From Terriglobia bacterium (lineage in GTDB: Bacteria; Acidobacteriota; Terriglobia; Bryobacterales; Bryobacteraceae), in NCBI GenBank assembly GCA_021324185.1, contig JAJPJN010000033.1, forward strand, positions 1 through 45,408: a stretch of 45,408 nucleotides of DNA. The letters are read 5' to 3'. The notes under the pieces were generated by a model that did no database searches, was not told where the DNA came from, and worked only from the letters and a program-made list of their open reading frames with translations. The first letter of the stretch is position 1. Each line of letters begins with the position of its first letter. The position numbers were made by a program, and so were the translations under genes. Shown piece by piece: positions 9,127 to 17,489 of this stretch.

Positions 9127-10209
9127 ATGAAATACGGACTCGACATTCGGCAAGAAGGCGCGCTTGATTTTGTTTCCGTCGGCGGCATGGTGTATCGCCT
9201 CGATCCCGGAATTATTCCTTGGCGCAAAGCTACAGAATGCCTCATTCACGTGAGCGGCGGTGAGTTCAACGTCGCGGCGAATCTTTCTGACTGCTTCAGG
9301 ATGAATACCGGGGTCGCCACAGCTATGGTCGATTACCCCATCGGTGATCTTGTCGCCGAACGCGTACGTGCGATGGGCGTAAGGCCGTTCTACAAGCATT
9401 TCAAGCACGATGGTGTCGCAGGTCCGAACATCGCAACGGTCTACAGCGATCGCGGGCAAGGCGTGCGAGCGCCGGTTGTCTTCTACAACCGCTCTAACGA
9501 GGCGGCAGGGCGACTCAAACCAGGCGATTTCAATTGGCACGCTATCTTTTCCGGTGGAGTGCGCTGGTTTCACAGCGGCGGCATTTTCGCCGCGCTTTCC
9601 GAGACAACATCAGAAGTCATTATTGAAGGCATGCAAGCCGCGAAAGCAGCAGGCGCCATCATCTCTTTTGACCTGAACTATCGCGCGAAACTGTGGAATG
9701 TCATTGGCGGCCACGAAAAGGCAGTCGAAGTGATCCGGCGCATTGTCAGGAATGTGGACGTGCTGCTGGGCAACGAAGAGGATTTGCAGATGGGACTGGG
9801 TATTCCGGGACCCGAAGTCGCGGCGAAATCGAAGCTTGACCCGAGTGCATTTTTCGGAATGATCGATCGCGTCGTGAAGGAACATCCGCAAGTGAAAATT
9901 GTTGCTACGACTCTGCGTGAAGTTCACTCGACAAACCGGCATAGCTGGAGCGCGGTGGCCTGGATTAATGGTCAAACGTATCAGGCGCCCACGGCTGAAT
10001 TGGATGTATATGACCGCGTAGGCGGTGGTGACGGCTACGCTGCCGGGTTCATTTACGGTTTACTTACCGGAAGGTCCGAGCAGGAGGCGGTCAATCTCGG
10101 CTGGGCTCACGGCGCGCTGCTGACGACATTTCCCGGCGACACTACGATGGCCACGCTCGAGCAAGTGGAATCTCTTTCGAAAGGCGGCTCTGCCCGTATC
10201 CAGCGTTAG
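9127..10209 (+). CDS. kdgK: PfkB-family sugar kinase, probably 2-keto-3-deoxygluconate kinase
   Basis: A ribokinase/PfkB-fold sugar kinase of 360 residues. The N-terminal substrate side carries 'HVSGGEFNVAANLSDCF', and the ATP/catalytic motif is DRVGGGDGYAAGF near residue 300, with the catalytic Asp in GGGD. The GGGD form of this motif, in place of the more common GAGD, is seen in KDG kinases, which phosphorylate 2-keto-3-deoxygluconate in the Entner-Doudoroff or pectin/alginate route. That substrate is an inference; fructose or another hexose derivative is possible. The ATG has an AGGTGA ribosome site 6 bases upstream. It follows gnd by 96 bases, which contain an inverted repeat. Confidence 0.72.
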   Translation: MKYGLDIRQEGALDFVSVGGMVYRLDPGIIPWRKATECLIHVSGGEFNVAANLSDCFRMNTGVATAMVDYPIGDLVAERVRAMGVRPFYKHFKHDGVAGPNIATVYSDRGQGVRAPVVFYNRSNEAAGRLKPGDFNWHAIFSGGVRWFHSGGIFAALSETTSEVIIEGMQAAKAAGAIISFDLNYRAKLWNVIGGHEKAVEVIRRIVRNVDVLLGNEEDLQMGLGIPGPEVAAKSKLDPSAFFGMIDRVVKEHPQVKIVATTLREVHSTNRHSWSAVAWINGQTYQAPTAELDVYDRVGGGDGYAAGFIYGLLTGRSEQEAVNLGWAHGALLTTFPGDTTMATLEQVESLSKGGSARIQR

Positions 10210-10290
10210 CGAAAACAGGAATTTCGATCCAGGGCCGCCAGCGGTTGGTTTTGCGGTGCTATGATCTAACCAAGAAAGCAACTCCATCAC

Positions 10291-11343
10291 ATGCGGACGC
10301 GTCATTTGTCTCGCATTTTTTCGGGCGTCCGGCAACTCGGGCGCGGGCCGTCCCTATTCGCTCTTGTTTTAACTTCTGTCCTGTTCTGTATGCCGCTGGG
10401 GGCGCAGTCCGGCGGATCGCCCTCCCCCACTGCAAATGAGCCCGTAGCTCTCGAATCGCACAAAAGCAATGCTCCTACCGGCACGGTGGAATCCCGCCCG
10501 GTAGACCTTCGCGTCAACAAAACCCTGGTCCTTATTAATGTCACCGTGACCGACCCGTTGAACCGGTTTGTGACCGGGCTGGAAAAGGAACATTTTCGTC
10601 TTTTTGAAGATAAAGTCGAGCAGGAAATTACGCAGTTCTCCAGTGAAGACGCGCCCATTTCGATTGGACTGGTCTTTGACACGAGCGGGAGCATGGGGCC
10701 GAAGCTGCAGAAATCGCGCCAAGCCGCATCCGAATTTTTTAAGACAGCTAATCCGTCTGACGAGTTTTTCCTGGTTCAATTTAATGACCGGCCGGATCTG
10801 GCGGTATCGTTTACGACCGACACGGACAAAATTCAGAGCGCTCTGACTTTCACGCAGTCGCGCGGCCGTACGGCCCTATTGGACGCGGTCTATCTGGCCA
10901 TGCACGAAATGAAGAAGGCGCATAATCCGCGCAAAGCGATTCTCATCATCTCCGATGGTGGAGACAACAGCAGCCGGTATACAGAAACAGAAATCAAGAA
11001 TGCAGTCCGCGAAGCCGACGTGCAAATTTTTGCGATCGGAATATTCGAATCCGCCGCCAACCGGGGCCGCACGCCTGAAGAGGCTGCCGGACCCGGTCTA
11101 TTGAACGAACTTGCCGAGCAAACTGGTGGGCGTGAATACGCGGTTGAAAATGTCGCTGAGCTCCCTGATATCGCGGCTAAGATCGGGATTGAGCTTCGCA
11201 ACGAATACATTCTGGGCTATACCCCCAAAAATCGCGAGCGCGACGGCAAATATCGGAGGGTTCAGGTCAAACTGAATCAGCCGCGCGGTCTACCACCGCT
11301 GAAGGCATACTATCGGTTGGGGTACTATGCTCCCACACAGTAA
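10291..11343 (+). CDS. Secreted VWFA-domain protein (Acidobacteria 'VWFA-related' type), first of a pair
   Basis: A 350-residue protein with a Sec signal peptide (hydrophobic FALVLTSVLFCMPLGAQ ending near residue 39). Next comes a beta-rich domain starting 'LRVNKTLVLINVTVTDPLNR' and 'GLEKEHFRLFEDKVEQEI', the usual front part of the VWFA-related family common in Acidobacteria. The von Willebrand A domain carries the metal-ion-dependent adhesion site DTSGSMG near residue 130 and the later 'ISDGGDNSS'. The end 'KYRRVQVKLNQPRGLPPLKAYYRLGYYAP' is the family's C-terminal strand. Such proteins probably act outside the cytoplasm in binding, but no partner is known. Its last 17 bases overlap the next VWA gene, so the pair is translationally coupled. 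Confidence 0.88.
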   Translation: MRTRHLSRIFSGVRQLGRGPSLFALVLTSVLFCMPLGAQSGGSPSPTANEPVALESHKSNAPTGTVESRPVDLRVNKTLVLINVTVTDPLNRFVTGLEKEHFRLFEDKVEQEITQFSSEDAPISIGLVFDTSGSMGPKLQKSRQAASEFFKTANPSDEFFLVQFNDRPDLAVSFTTDTDKIQSALTFTQSRGRTALLDAVYLAMHEMKKAHNPRKAILIISDGGDNSSRYTETEIKNAVREADVQIFAIGIFESAANRGRTPEEAAGPGLLNELAEQTGGREYAVENVAELPDIAAKIGIELRNEYILGYTPKNRERDGKYRRVQVKLNQPRGLPPLKAYYRLGYYAPTQ

Positions 11344-12280
11344 AACTATTCGTAACGCTCTTTTACTACTCACCCTTGCTTCTGCTCTGCCCACATGTGT
11401 TTGGGCGCAGTTTCGAGCCGACGCCAGATTAGTTGTCCTGCATGCCAGTGTGGTGGACAAAAAAGGCAAGTTGATCACCAACCTGGACCGGGATGCGTTC
11501 AAAGTCTTTGAAAATCAGCAGCCGCAACAAATCAAAATTTTTCGGCGCGAGGATGTTCCTGTTTCCCTTGGCATCATCATTGACGATAGCGGCAGCATGA
11601 TGACCAAGCGCACGCGCGTGGAAGCAGCCGCGCTGGCCATGGTTCGCGCCTCCAACCCGCAGGACGAGGTATTCATCGTCAACTTCAACGATGACGCCTT
11701 CCTGGATGTCCCGTTTACCAACGACATTCACAAAATGGAGCAAGGCCTCGCACGCATCGATTCGCGCGGTGGCACCGCTATGCGCGACGCCATCAATATG
11801 TCCCTTGACTACGAGCGAAGTGAGGCCAAGAAAGACAAAAAGGTCTTGATGGTCATTACGGACGGCAATGACAACGCGAGCAATATCAGTCTTGAGAAGC
11901 TCGTTCAACGCGCAAATCAGAGCGACACACTTGTCTACGCCATTGGACTATTTACCGAAGAAGAGAAGCACGAAGCAACCAAGGCGCGTCGTGCGTTGAA
12001 TGAGCTGACGAACGCAACAGGGGGCTTGGCTTACTATCCCAAAGACGTAAACGAAGTGCAACAATGGGCGGTTGAAATCGCGCACGACATCCGCAATCAG
12101 TACACGATTGCATACACGCCGACGATTCAACAGCTCGATGGCAGTTACCGGCAGATCAAGGTTATTGTCGATGCGCCTGGCAAGCCGGTTGTGCGCACCC
12201 GGTCCGGCTATTACGCAACACCGGAACTGGTGAGCCCCAAGACATCTGCTGCAGTGACAAACGTGACCGCGAGCCGCTAA
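11327..12280 (+). CDS. Secreted VWFA-domain protein, second of a pair
   Basis: A paralogue of the preceding gene with the same plan. The signal peptide (NALLLLTLASALPTCVWAQ) is followed by the front beta domain ('RLVVLHASVVDKKGKLITNL', 'AFKVFENQQPQQIKIFRRED') and a VWA domain with the MIDAS motif DDSGSMM near residue 87 and 'ITDGNDNASN'. The C-terminal strand is 'YRQIKVIVDAPGKPVVRTRSGYYA'. At 317 residues it is slightly shorter than its partner and has no Pro-rich linker. It starts inside the end of the upstream gene, in a different frame. The two products may form a heteromeric complex, which is inference from the coupling only. Confidence 0.88.
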   Translation: MLPHSKTIRNALLLLTLASALPTCVWAQFRADARLVVLHASVVDKKGKLITNLDRDAFKVFENQQPQQIKIFRREDVPVSLGIIIDDSGSMMTKRTRVEAAALAMVRASNPQDEVFIVNFNDDAFLDVPFTNDIHKMEQGLARIDSRGGTAMRDAINMSLDYERSEAKKDKKVLMVITDGNDNASNISLEKLVQRANQSDTLVYAIGLFTEEEKHEATKARRALNELTNATGGLAYYPKDVNEVQQWAVEIAHDIRNQYTIAYTPTIQQLDGSYRQIKVIVDAPGKPVVRTRSGYYATPELVSPKTSAAVTNVTASR

Positions 12281-12487
12281 TTGCTCAGATTTCTTTGGAT
12301 CGCCTCCCGCGGCTACCGTCTCCGGCCCTGGGCATCGCCTTATCTTCGATGGCGTATTGAGACTTACTCCGGCGTTCCGGCCGAATCTATCACCACGCGA
12401 TTTTTTTTCCGCTACTTGTGGACCGAGCGCAGATCTCTGTGGCAATATTTGCGTTGGGTCAGCAGGATGCGGTGTTTATTGCGTTGA
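12281..12487 (+). CDS. Small Trp/Arg-rich protein of unknown function
   Basis: A 68-codon ORF starting with TTG directly after the TAA of the VWA gene (TAATTG). The composition is rich in Trp, Arg and Tyr: LRFLWIASRGYRLRPW, SPYLRWRIETYSG, RYLWTERRSLWQYLRW. This looks like a compact basic protein rather than a random frame, and I recall similar small hypothetical proteins in Acidobacteria, though I cannot verify that here. It ends 12 bases inside the 3' end of the convergent rhamnosidase gene. The zero-length spacing suggests translational coupling to the VWA gene. A chance open frame is the alternative. Confidence 0.45.
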   Translation: MLRFLWIASRGYRLRPWASPYLRWRIETYSGVPAESITTRFFFRYLWTERRSLWQYLRWVSRMRCLLR

Positions 12488-15112
12488 GCGCTCTGCCACC
12501 GTGAAAGTGTAATTGCCGGATCCGATTTTCACGATGTAGTTTTCATGCAACGTTCCGACTTGCAAAATTCCGGAGATGTTGCCGTTCGCCGTTAATGGCT
12601 GGCCGCTTTCCGTCAGAATTGGGTCTTCCACCTTTAACATGGGCAGGTGCACGGTCGCCGTGCTGCCAACCGGGATCGTAATCTTGAGTGTGTAACCAGA
12701 TCCGACTCGATGCCAAGCGCTCGTTATCAGCCCGTTTATGGTGTTCGTCGATGCCGAAAGCCAGTCGAGGCCGTGCACCAATTCGGGCTGTATGCGAATA
12801 TCTGCGTAGCCAGCGCCCTGCCCGCGATTAATGCCGGCCAGCACGTTGTACAGAAATGTTCCGGCGCTGGCAAACATGTGATGATTATGCGAATTCATCT
12901 CCGGCCCTGTGCGCTCCTGCCATAATTCCCAAAGTGTTGTCGCGCCGTGTTCAAGCATGAAGCCGTAACCGGGATAATCGGGCTGAGTTAAAACCTCGTA
13001 CGCCAGATCAGCGTGACCACGCGACGCAAGCACCGGAAATAGATATTTTGTGCCCAAAATACCGGTACTGAGATGGACGTTGTGATAGTAGTTCACATCG
13101 TCCAGCAGGCGGCTCATCGTATTGCCTTCCTCGCGGCCGCGCATCACGTGAGCATCCAGCGCCAGCACCTGCGATGTTTGAGAGCCGGTCGCATAGCTTC
13201 CATCGGCATTGCGGAAATGCTTGTTGAAGCCCTCTCGTGCGGCGGTAATCAGCTCGCGGTAATGAGCGGCATCGTCTGCTTTGCCCAGCACGTCTGCAGC
13301 CAGCACCACAACTTCGAGTGACTTGATGTAGGCCCAAGTCGCTGCCAGCAGTTTTGGTGTGGGTTCCAGAGCGACCCAATCGCCGAAATAGGAATAATCG
13401 ACAACACCATCGGGCGCATGTCTCTGTAGAAAATCCGCCCATGCCTTGATGCCGCTGTAGTGCTCAGCCAGAATGCGCCTATCGCCGTAATTCTCGTACA
13501 TAAAGCGCGCAATCAACGGATAAGCAACGCCCCATGATGGATCGCCCACTCGATCGGGGTTGAACCGGGTGATATAGGGCACGATATTCGGCACTTCACC
13601 CTGTGCGCCTTGTGCGTCCTGAATATCGCGCAGGAAATTCGTATAGAACGCCGCCATATCGAAATTCAGCATGGCGGTCTCTGACGAAAGATGGGCGTCG
13701 CCCATCCAGCCGAGACGTTCGTCACGCTGGTCGCAATCGGTCGGCACGCTCGCCAGATTCGTCTTGATACTCCAAGCGAACATGCTTTGAATGCCGTTGA
13801 GCAGCGAACTGGAAGACACAAAATTGCCGGTGCTATCGACGGCAGTATGCACTTCGCGGCCGCGAACCGCGTCGAATCCAGGTACTCCTGGATATCCGCT
13901 GATCTCTGCATACCGAAACCCGTGGTAGGTAAACCGCGGCTCGTATTCTTCGCCGGTGGGATCGCCGCGCAAAATGTATGTATCCGTGGCTCGGGCGCTG
14001 CGCAGATTGTCCACGCGGATGCGCCCATCCGGGTCCGCAAGTTCCGCATATCGGATGCGCACTTTCGTTCCCGCCGCGCCTTGCACTTTAAGCTTTACCC
14101 AGCCGCTAAAATTCTGGCCAAAATCGAAAACATAGACACCGGGCGAGGCTTCGTACATCTTGTGCGGAACAAGAGTATCAACGACTTTGATGGGCGGCAT
14201 CATCTGCGCGGAGAGCACGACATTCGGCATGTCTACGACCGTCGCCGGAGTTCCCCCTGCTGCGTCAGGCGCCTCCAAACGCGCATCGTACGTCTCGCCA
14301 TTGTAGATATCATCCATCACAATAGGTCCTTTGGACGCCATCCAACGGCTATCGCTTAGCACCTCAAATTTCTGTCCACTGGTGTACTCACCTTGAAGCT
14401 GCACGATCAGTTTGGGCGCTGCATTGTAGGCCTTGGCGTACCAGGCCCGGCCGAGCATTGCACTGAGATGGTTACGCCCTGGCTGCACTTCACGGCTCAC
14501 GTCGTATACGGAATAGAGTACGCGTTTGGTGTAATCTGTCCACGCCGGATCAAGAACGTGATCGCCAACTTTTTTTCCGTTCAGATACAGCTCGTAATAT
14601 CCTGCTGCTGCGACAAACACGCGTGCGCGCCTGACGGGCTTTTCAACGGTGAATTCGCGGCGCAGCACGTTCGCCCCGCTGATCCATTTCGCATGCCAGT
14701 CGGAAGGCTGTAATAAACCCGTGCTGAACGATGCGCTCGCGCTCCAGGGACTCACCGCATCTTGCGCATCCCAGTACCGGACGCGCCAGAAATAATCCGT
14801 GTCGGAGACCAGCGCAGCGCCTTGGTATTCCACTTGGGCCGAATCAGAAGACGCGGTCTTATTTGAATCCCACACAATGGCGTTGCTGAAGTCCGCTCGT
14901 CGCGCGATCTGAATCTGATATGCCGTCTGCTTCTGCGCCCGATCCGTATGATTCAGCAGCCAGGCGAAGCGCGGGACTATGACGTCGACGGCCTCGGGAT
15001 TTTTCAAATATTCGCAGCGCAGTTGTGAGGGGGGAAGCGGTCCAGCCATTGACAAAGAAGCCGTGAAGAGCGTAACCGCAACAATTCTATGCGAGGCAGC
15101 GCTTAGAAACAA
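12476..15112 (-). CDS. Alpha-L-rhamnosidase, GH78 family, exported
   Basis: An inverting glycoside hydrolase releasing terminal L-rhamnose from plant or microbial glycans. After a putative signal peptide (RIVAVTLFTASLSMAGP), the fibronectin-like start 'PSQLRCEYLKNPEAVDV' and the beta-sandwich domains lead to an (alpha/alpha)6 catalytic domain. That domain has the GH78 motif DCDQRDERLGWMGDAH, with the likely general acid Glu465. The second motif ATTLWELWQER has the likely base Glu729, and is followed by 'NSHNHHMFAS'. The 878-residue length is normal for the family. The start is a TTG with an AGGAGG ribosome site 6 bases upstream that lies in the 3' arm of a terminator hairpin. A later Met would remove the signal peptide. 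It is the last gene after the sigma/anti-sigma/secreted-protein set. Confidence 0.93.
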   Translation of the reverse strand: MFLSAASHRIVAVTLFTASLSMAGPLPPSQLRCEYLKNPEAVDVIVPRFAWLLNHTDRAQKQTAYQIQIARRADFSNAIVWDSNKTASSDSAQVEYQGAALVSDTDYFWRVRYWDAQDAVSPWSASASFSTGLLQPSDWHAKWISGANVLRREFTVEKPVRRARVFVAAAGYYELYLNGKKVGDHVLDPAWTDYTKRVLYSVYDVSREVQPGRNHLSAMLGRAWYAKAYNAAPKLIVQLQGEYTSGQKFEVLSDSRWMASKGPIVMDDIYNGETYDARLEAPDAAGGTPATVVDMPNVVLSAQMMPPIKVVDTLVPHKMYEASPGVYVFDFGQNFSGWVKLKVQGAAGTKVRIRYAELADPDGRIRVDNLRSARATDTYILRGDPTGEEYEPRFTYHGFRYAEISGYPGVPGFDAVRGREVHTAVDSTGNFVSSSSLLNGIQSMFAWSIKTNLASVPTDCDQRDERLGWMGDAHLSSETAMLNFDMAAFYTNFLRDIQDAQGAQGEVPNIVPYITRFNPDRVGDPSWGVAYPLIARFMYENYGDRRILAEHYSGIKAWADFLQRHAPDGVVDYSYFGDWVALEPTPKLLAATWAYIKSLEVVVLAADVLGKADDAAHYRELITAAREGFNKHFRNADGSYATGSQTSQVLALDAHVMRGREEGNTMSRLLDDVNYYHNVHLSTGILGTKYLFPVLASRGHADLAYEVLTQPDYPGYGFMLEHGATTLWELWQERTGPEMNSHNHHMFASAGTFLYNVLAGINRGQGAGYADIRIQPELVHGLDWLSASTNTINGLITSAWHRVGSGYTLKITIPVGSTATVHLPMLKVEDPILTESGQPLTANGNISGILQVGTLHENYIVKIGSGNYTFTVAERSTQ

Positions 15113-15147
15113 AAAGATCCTCCTGATTTGGGAATCAGGAGGATCTT
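15113..15147 (-). terminator. Intrinsic terminator hairpin that also contains the rhamnosidase ribosome site
   Basis: A perfect 15-bp inverted repeat: AAGATCCTCCTGATT at 15114-15128, loop TGGG (plus-strand reading), and AATCAGGAGGATCTT at 15133-15147. On the minus strand the hairpin is followed by a run of T, as in a Rho-independent terminator for the secreted-protein gene upstream. The same 3' arm carries AGGAGG, correctly spaced for the TTG of the GH78 gene. Readthrough RNA would therefore have its Shine-Dalgarno sequence locked in the stem. Confidence 0.8.
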
Positions 15148-15171
15148 ACTACAGAGGGAGGAAAGGCAAGT

Positions 15172-15972
15172 TTATTCCTGGTGTCCTTGACCGCGTGGGC
15201 CGAAGCCTGGACCCCTCGCAGGGCTAATCGTATACTTGCTCACGTCGAACAAGCTCGGGTCCGCGGATAACGATGTCACATTCAGTTCGTAATCCGAATT
15301 GCCCGTTCGCGGATCGCTGCGTTTGGCCTGAACCACGACCTGCAGGCCGGTTGAAGTGTAAATGGTTTCAGTGGATACGATGGGCGCTGCATTGCCGACG
15401 GATCCTGCAGGAATGGTGCGCGTGATCAGCTTACCCGTTGCGTCTGTTACGCCATTCAGAGATACAGGACCATTGGGAGTAAGATCTGTCACAACCACGT
15501 TGGGATTGTCAGGCCGCGTGCCGGAACGATTGCCGCCATCAAAGCCCACAGGAGGCTTATGCAGAGGACGCTGCGTACCTGTCATCGTGCTCGGATTCAG
15601 AACATACGCGTATCCGGCCACGGGATCGTCGATGAAGATGACCGTTGTCGGTCCGTTCGCCGCTAAGGGACCGCCCGTGATCGTCTGTTTTTCATAGGTT
15701 CGTCCGGCGCTATCACGAGCCACCGTAGCAGTGGTCGTGCGTGTAATCGTATTTCCATCCGCCAGCGTTTGAGTGAACGTATTCGTCGCTGTTCCGCTGT
15801 ATGGCGCGCCCGTAACCACTTTGCCCGGACGCATGCCAGGGCCGAAGAGGCCCGGCCCGAAACCACGGACGTGTGATCCGTTTGGCGGCGGCCCGGGAGG
15901 ACCACCGGATTGTGCGGCGGCTACGCCTGCAAACAAAGCAGCCGCCAAAAACATGTTGACTACTGTTTTCAT
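15172..15972 (-). CDS. Secreted protein of unknown function
   Basis: A 266-residue protein with a clear signal peptide (NMFLAAALFAGVAAAQ) followed by a Gly/Pro-rich stretch. The rest is Thr/Ser-rich and beta-like, for example 'TFTQTLADGNTITRTTTATV' and 'RDSAGRTYEKQTI', and ends 'ISPARGPGFGPRGQGHQE'. I recognise the type (small Acidobacteria exported proteins with a T-x-T beta domain, often beside sigma/anti-sigma genes) but no function. The ATG has an AAGGAGA ribosome site. It starts 43 bases after the anti-sigma gene and ends before a strong terminator, so it probably belongs to the sigma-factor operon. Confidence 0.8.
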   Translation of the reverse strand: MKTVVNMFLAAALFAGVAAAQSGGPPGPPPNGSHVRGFGPGLFGPGMRPGKVVTGAPYSGTATNTFTQTLADGNTITRTTTATVARDSAGRTYEKQTITGGPLAANGPTTVIFIDDPVAGYAYVLNPSTMTGTQRPLHKPPVGFDGGNRSGTRPDNPNVVVTDLTPNGPVSLNGVTDATGKLITRTIPAGSVGNAAPIVSTETIYTSTGLQVVVQAKRSDPRTGNSDYELNVTSLSADPSLFDVSKYTISPARGPGFGPRGQGHQE

Positions 15973-16015
15973 TCTTATTTTCTCCTTGTCTGCAATCCCC
16001 CAAAACTGTTCTCCT

Positions 16016-16642
16016 CTACTCGAAATTCAGCACATGCACACCGAGCGGCTGCCCGTCGATTCCTAAGAGAACATCGGCCAGTACGGATTCATCGCTGCTG
16101 GCGGCTTCAATCGAAATCGGTTCAAAGTGCACGCCTGCATCGGCTAACGAGGTCACCGGAACCTGCATTTGCACGATATGTGTCTGGATGGGAAGATCCG
16201 GATTTGAATAGGGAAGAGGCACAAAGGTTTCGCCATCCACATCGAGAAGCGCGGTCGATTGCTGTGCATCCGGAGCAGCTCTAAAAACTTTTTCTTCCGG
16301 TCTTAGGAAATGCGGCGCCAGAATCAATCCAAGAGCGAGCGATGCGGCCGCTGCCATTCCCCAAACGGCCGGCTGAAATATTCTCCTCGAGGCCGGTGCC
16401 GGCTGCACCTTCGTTTTCAGCAGCCGATTCAGGGCATCCCGCTCGGTGACCGAATACTCAATCTGGATGGAGCCGATATAGTGCTCGAGCGATTTCGAGA
16501 CGCCGCCCAAATGATGGTAGCGGTGCCTGCATTCAGCGCAGGTATTCAAGTGCTGCTCGACGGCAGATGCCTCATTAGCGGCTATCTCGTCGTCCAGGAA
16601 CCGCACCAAAATATCATTCGAAATATGTTGCGGCTTTTTCAT
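16016..16642 (-). CDS. Zinc-finger anti-sigma factor (transmembrane)
   Basis: A single-span membrane protein that would hold the neighbouring ECF sigma factor inactive. The ZAS zinc-binding motif is present at the N-terminus as His31-x3-Cys35-x2-Cys38 (HLNTCAEC). A single hydrophobic segment lies at residues about 93-113 (WGMAAAASLALGLILAP), with a 95-residue periplasmic domain behind it. The start ATG overlaps the sigma-factor stop (ATGA at 16639-16642), the classical arrangement for a coupled sigma/anti-sigma pair. The periplasmic part has no recognisable sensor domain. Confidence 0.88.
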   Translation of the reverse strand: MKKPQHISNDILVRFLDDEIAANEASAVEQHLNTCAECRHRYHHLGGVSKSLEHYIGSIQIEYSVTERDALNRLLKTKVQPAPASRRIFQPAVWGMAAAASLALGLILAPHFLRPEEKVFRAAPDAQQSTALLDVDGETFVPLPYSNPDLPIQTHIVQMQVPVTSLADAGVHFEPISIEAASSDESVLADVLLGIDGQPLGVHVLNFE

Positions 16643-17196
16643 AAGAATTCCTTCAATTTTTCGAGCCCGCGTTGTACGTTTTCACCAACAGCGGAAACGG
16701 ATAAATTCAAAGCTTCGGCGATTTCGCGATATTTCAAACCCTGAGCCCGCAGCGCCAGACACTCCCTTTGCGCAGTACTAAGCGCTTTAATCGCTTGCCG
16801 CAACCGGACGGTACGCTCGTTTTCGAGCAACTCTTCCTCAGCAGACAATGAATTCGCTCTTACGTCGAAGCGAACGCTATCATCCAGCGCGTGCGTCCGG
16901 GTCACTCGGGCCGCGCTCTGAGCGTTGCGCGCCATGTTGCGCGCTACCTTGTACAGCCAGGCTCGCAGGTTCCCGCGATCTCCGTTTGCCAGCAGATGTT
17001 CGTGCAATTTCACGAACGCGTCTTGAACAATCTCTTGCGCCAAGTCGGCGCTTACGCCTAGAAAAACCAGGTACCGGCGAATTGCAACGTGTTCCTGATC
17101 GTAGAGTTCAAGAATCAGTTGGCGAGTGGATGTATCTTCCAAGTACTGGGGCACGCACCCTGCCTTGGGCAGCGGCAGAGTTTCAGTCGAATTCAT
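16639..17196 (-). CDS. ECF-type RNA polymerase sigma factor
   Basis: A 185-residue sigma-70 family protein with region 2 (about residues 30-95, including 'LAQEIVQDAFVKLHEHL' and 'RAWLYKVARNMARNAQ') and region 4. The region 4 helix-turn-helix is 'YREIAEALNLSVSAVGENVQRG' near the C-terminus. Region 3 is absent, which identifies the ECF group. It is coupled to the downstream anti-sigma gene by an ATGA overlap. The natural targets probably include its own operon; the secreted protein and the rhamnosidase downstream are candidates. No clear ribosome site is visible before the ATG. Confidence 0.93.
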   Translation of the reverse strand: MNSTETLPLPKAGCVPQYLEDTSTRQLILELYDQEHVAIRRYLVFLGVSADLAQEIVQDAFVKLHEHLLANGDRGNLRAWLYKVARNMARNAQSAARVTRTHALDDSVRFDVRANSLSAEEELLENERTVRLRQAIKALSTAQRECLALRAQGLKYREIAEALNLSVSAVGENVQRGLEKLKEFL

Positions 17197-17489
17197 ACGA
17201 GGTCTTACATTCTATTGTCCAGCGCGGGGATGATCATCTTTGCGCCCGGAATTGTTAGCGAGGGCCACAAGAGGGCTTTGTGGGGAGTTGCACTTGGGGT
17301 TGGGGGAAAACCCTCCTGTGGCCTGCCGTCTCGCATGCTAGGTGCCTATAGAACAAACGAGCGCGGAGTTTTTCCGGGTCATGCGAAAAAAGTTCTTCGA
17401 TGTCCCATGAGCCCCTCTAGCACCGGATTCTTCTGCTACTGGCACGTTGCCTCCATCTAATCTCATAGCGCGGGCAGCCACAATGAGAT
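17197..17489. other. Divergent intergenic region, no gene seen; contains a large imperfect hairpin
   Basis: This 293-base gap separates the divergent sigma and EamA genes. No credible ORF is present. It carries the structured element described separately at 17263-17323. Promoters for both genes must lie here, but I do not see clear -35/-10 boxes. Confidence 0.6.
17263..17323. repeat. Long imperfect inverted repeat with G-tracts and competing pairings
   Basis: GGCCACAAGAGGG (17263-17275) pairs with CCCTCCTGTGGCC (17311-17323) with one mismatch. Two alternative hairpins use the same bases: CCACAA (17265-17270) with TTGTGG (17278-17283), and GGGTT with AACCC nearer the 3' side. The 35-base loop contains GGGG, GGGG and GGGGG tracts. 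There is no T-run, so it is not a simple terminator. Confidence 0.5.

Noticed and set aside
13691-14359. Long plus-strand open frame antisense to the rhamnosidase
   Set aside because: Antisense shadow; no family resemblance and no start context.
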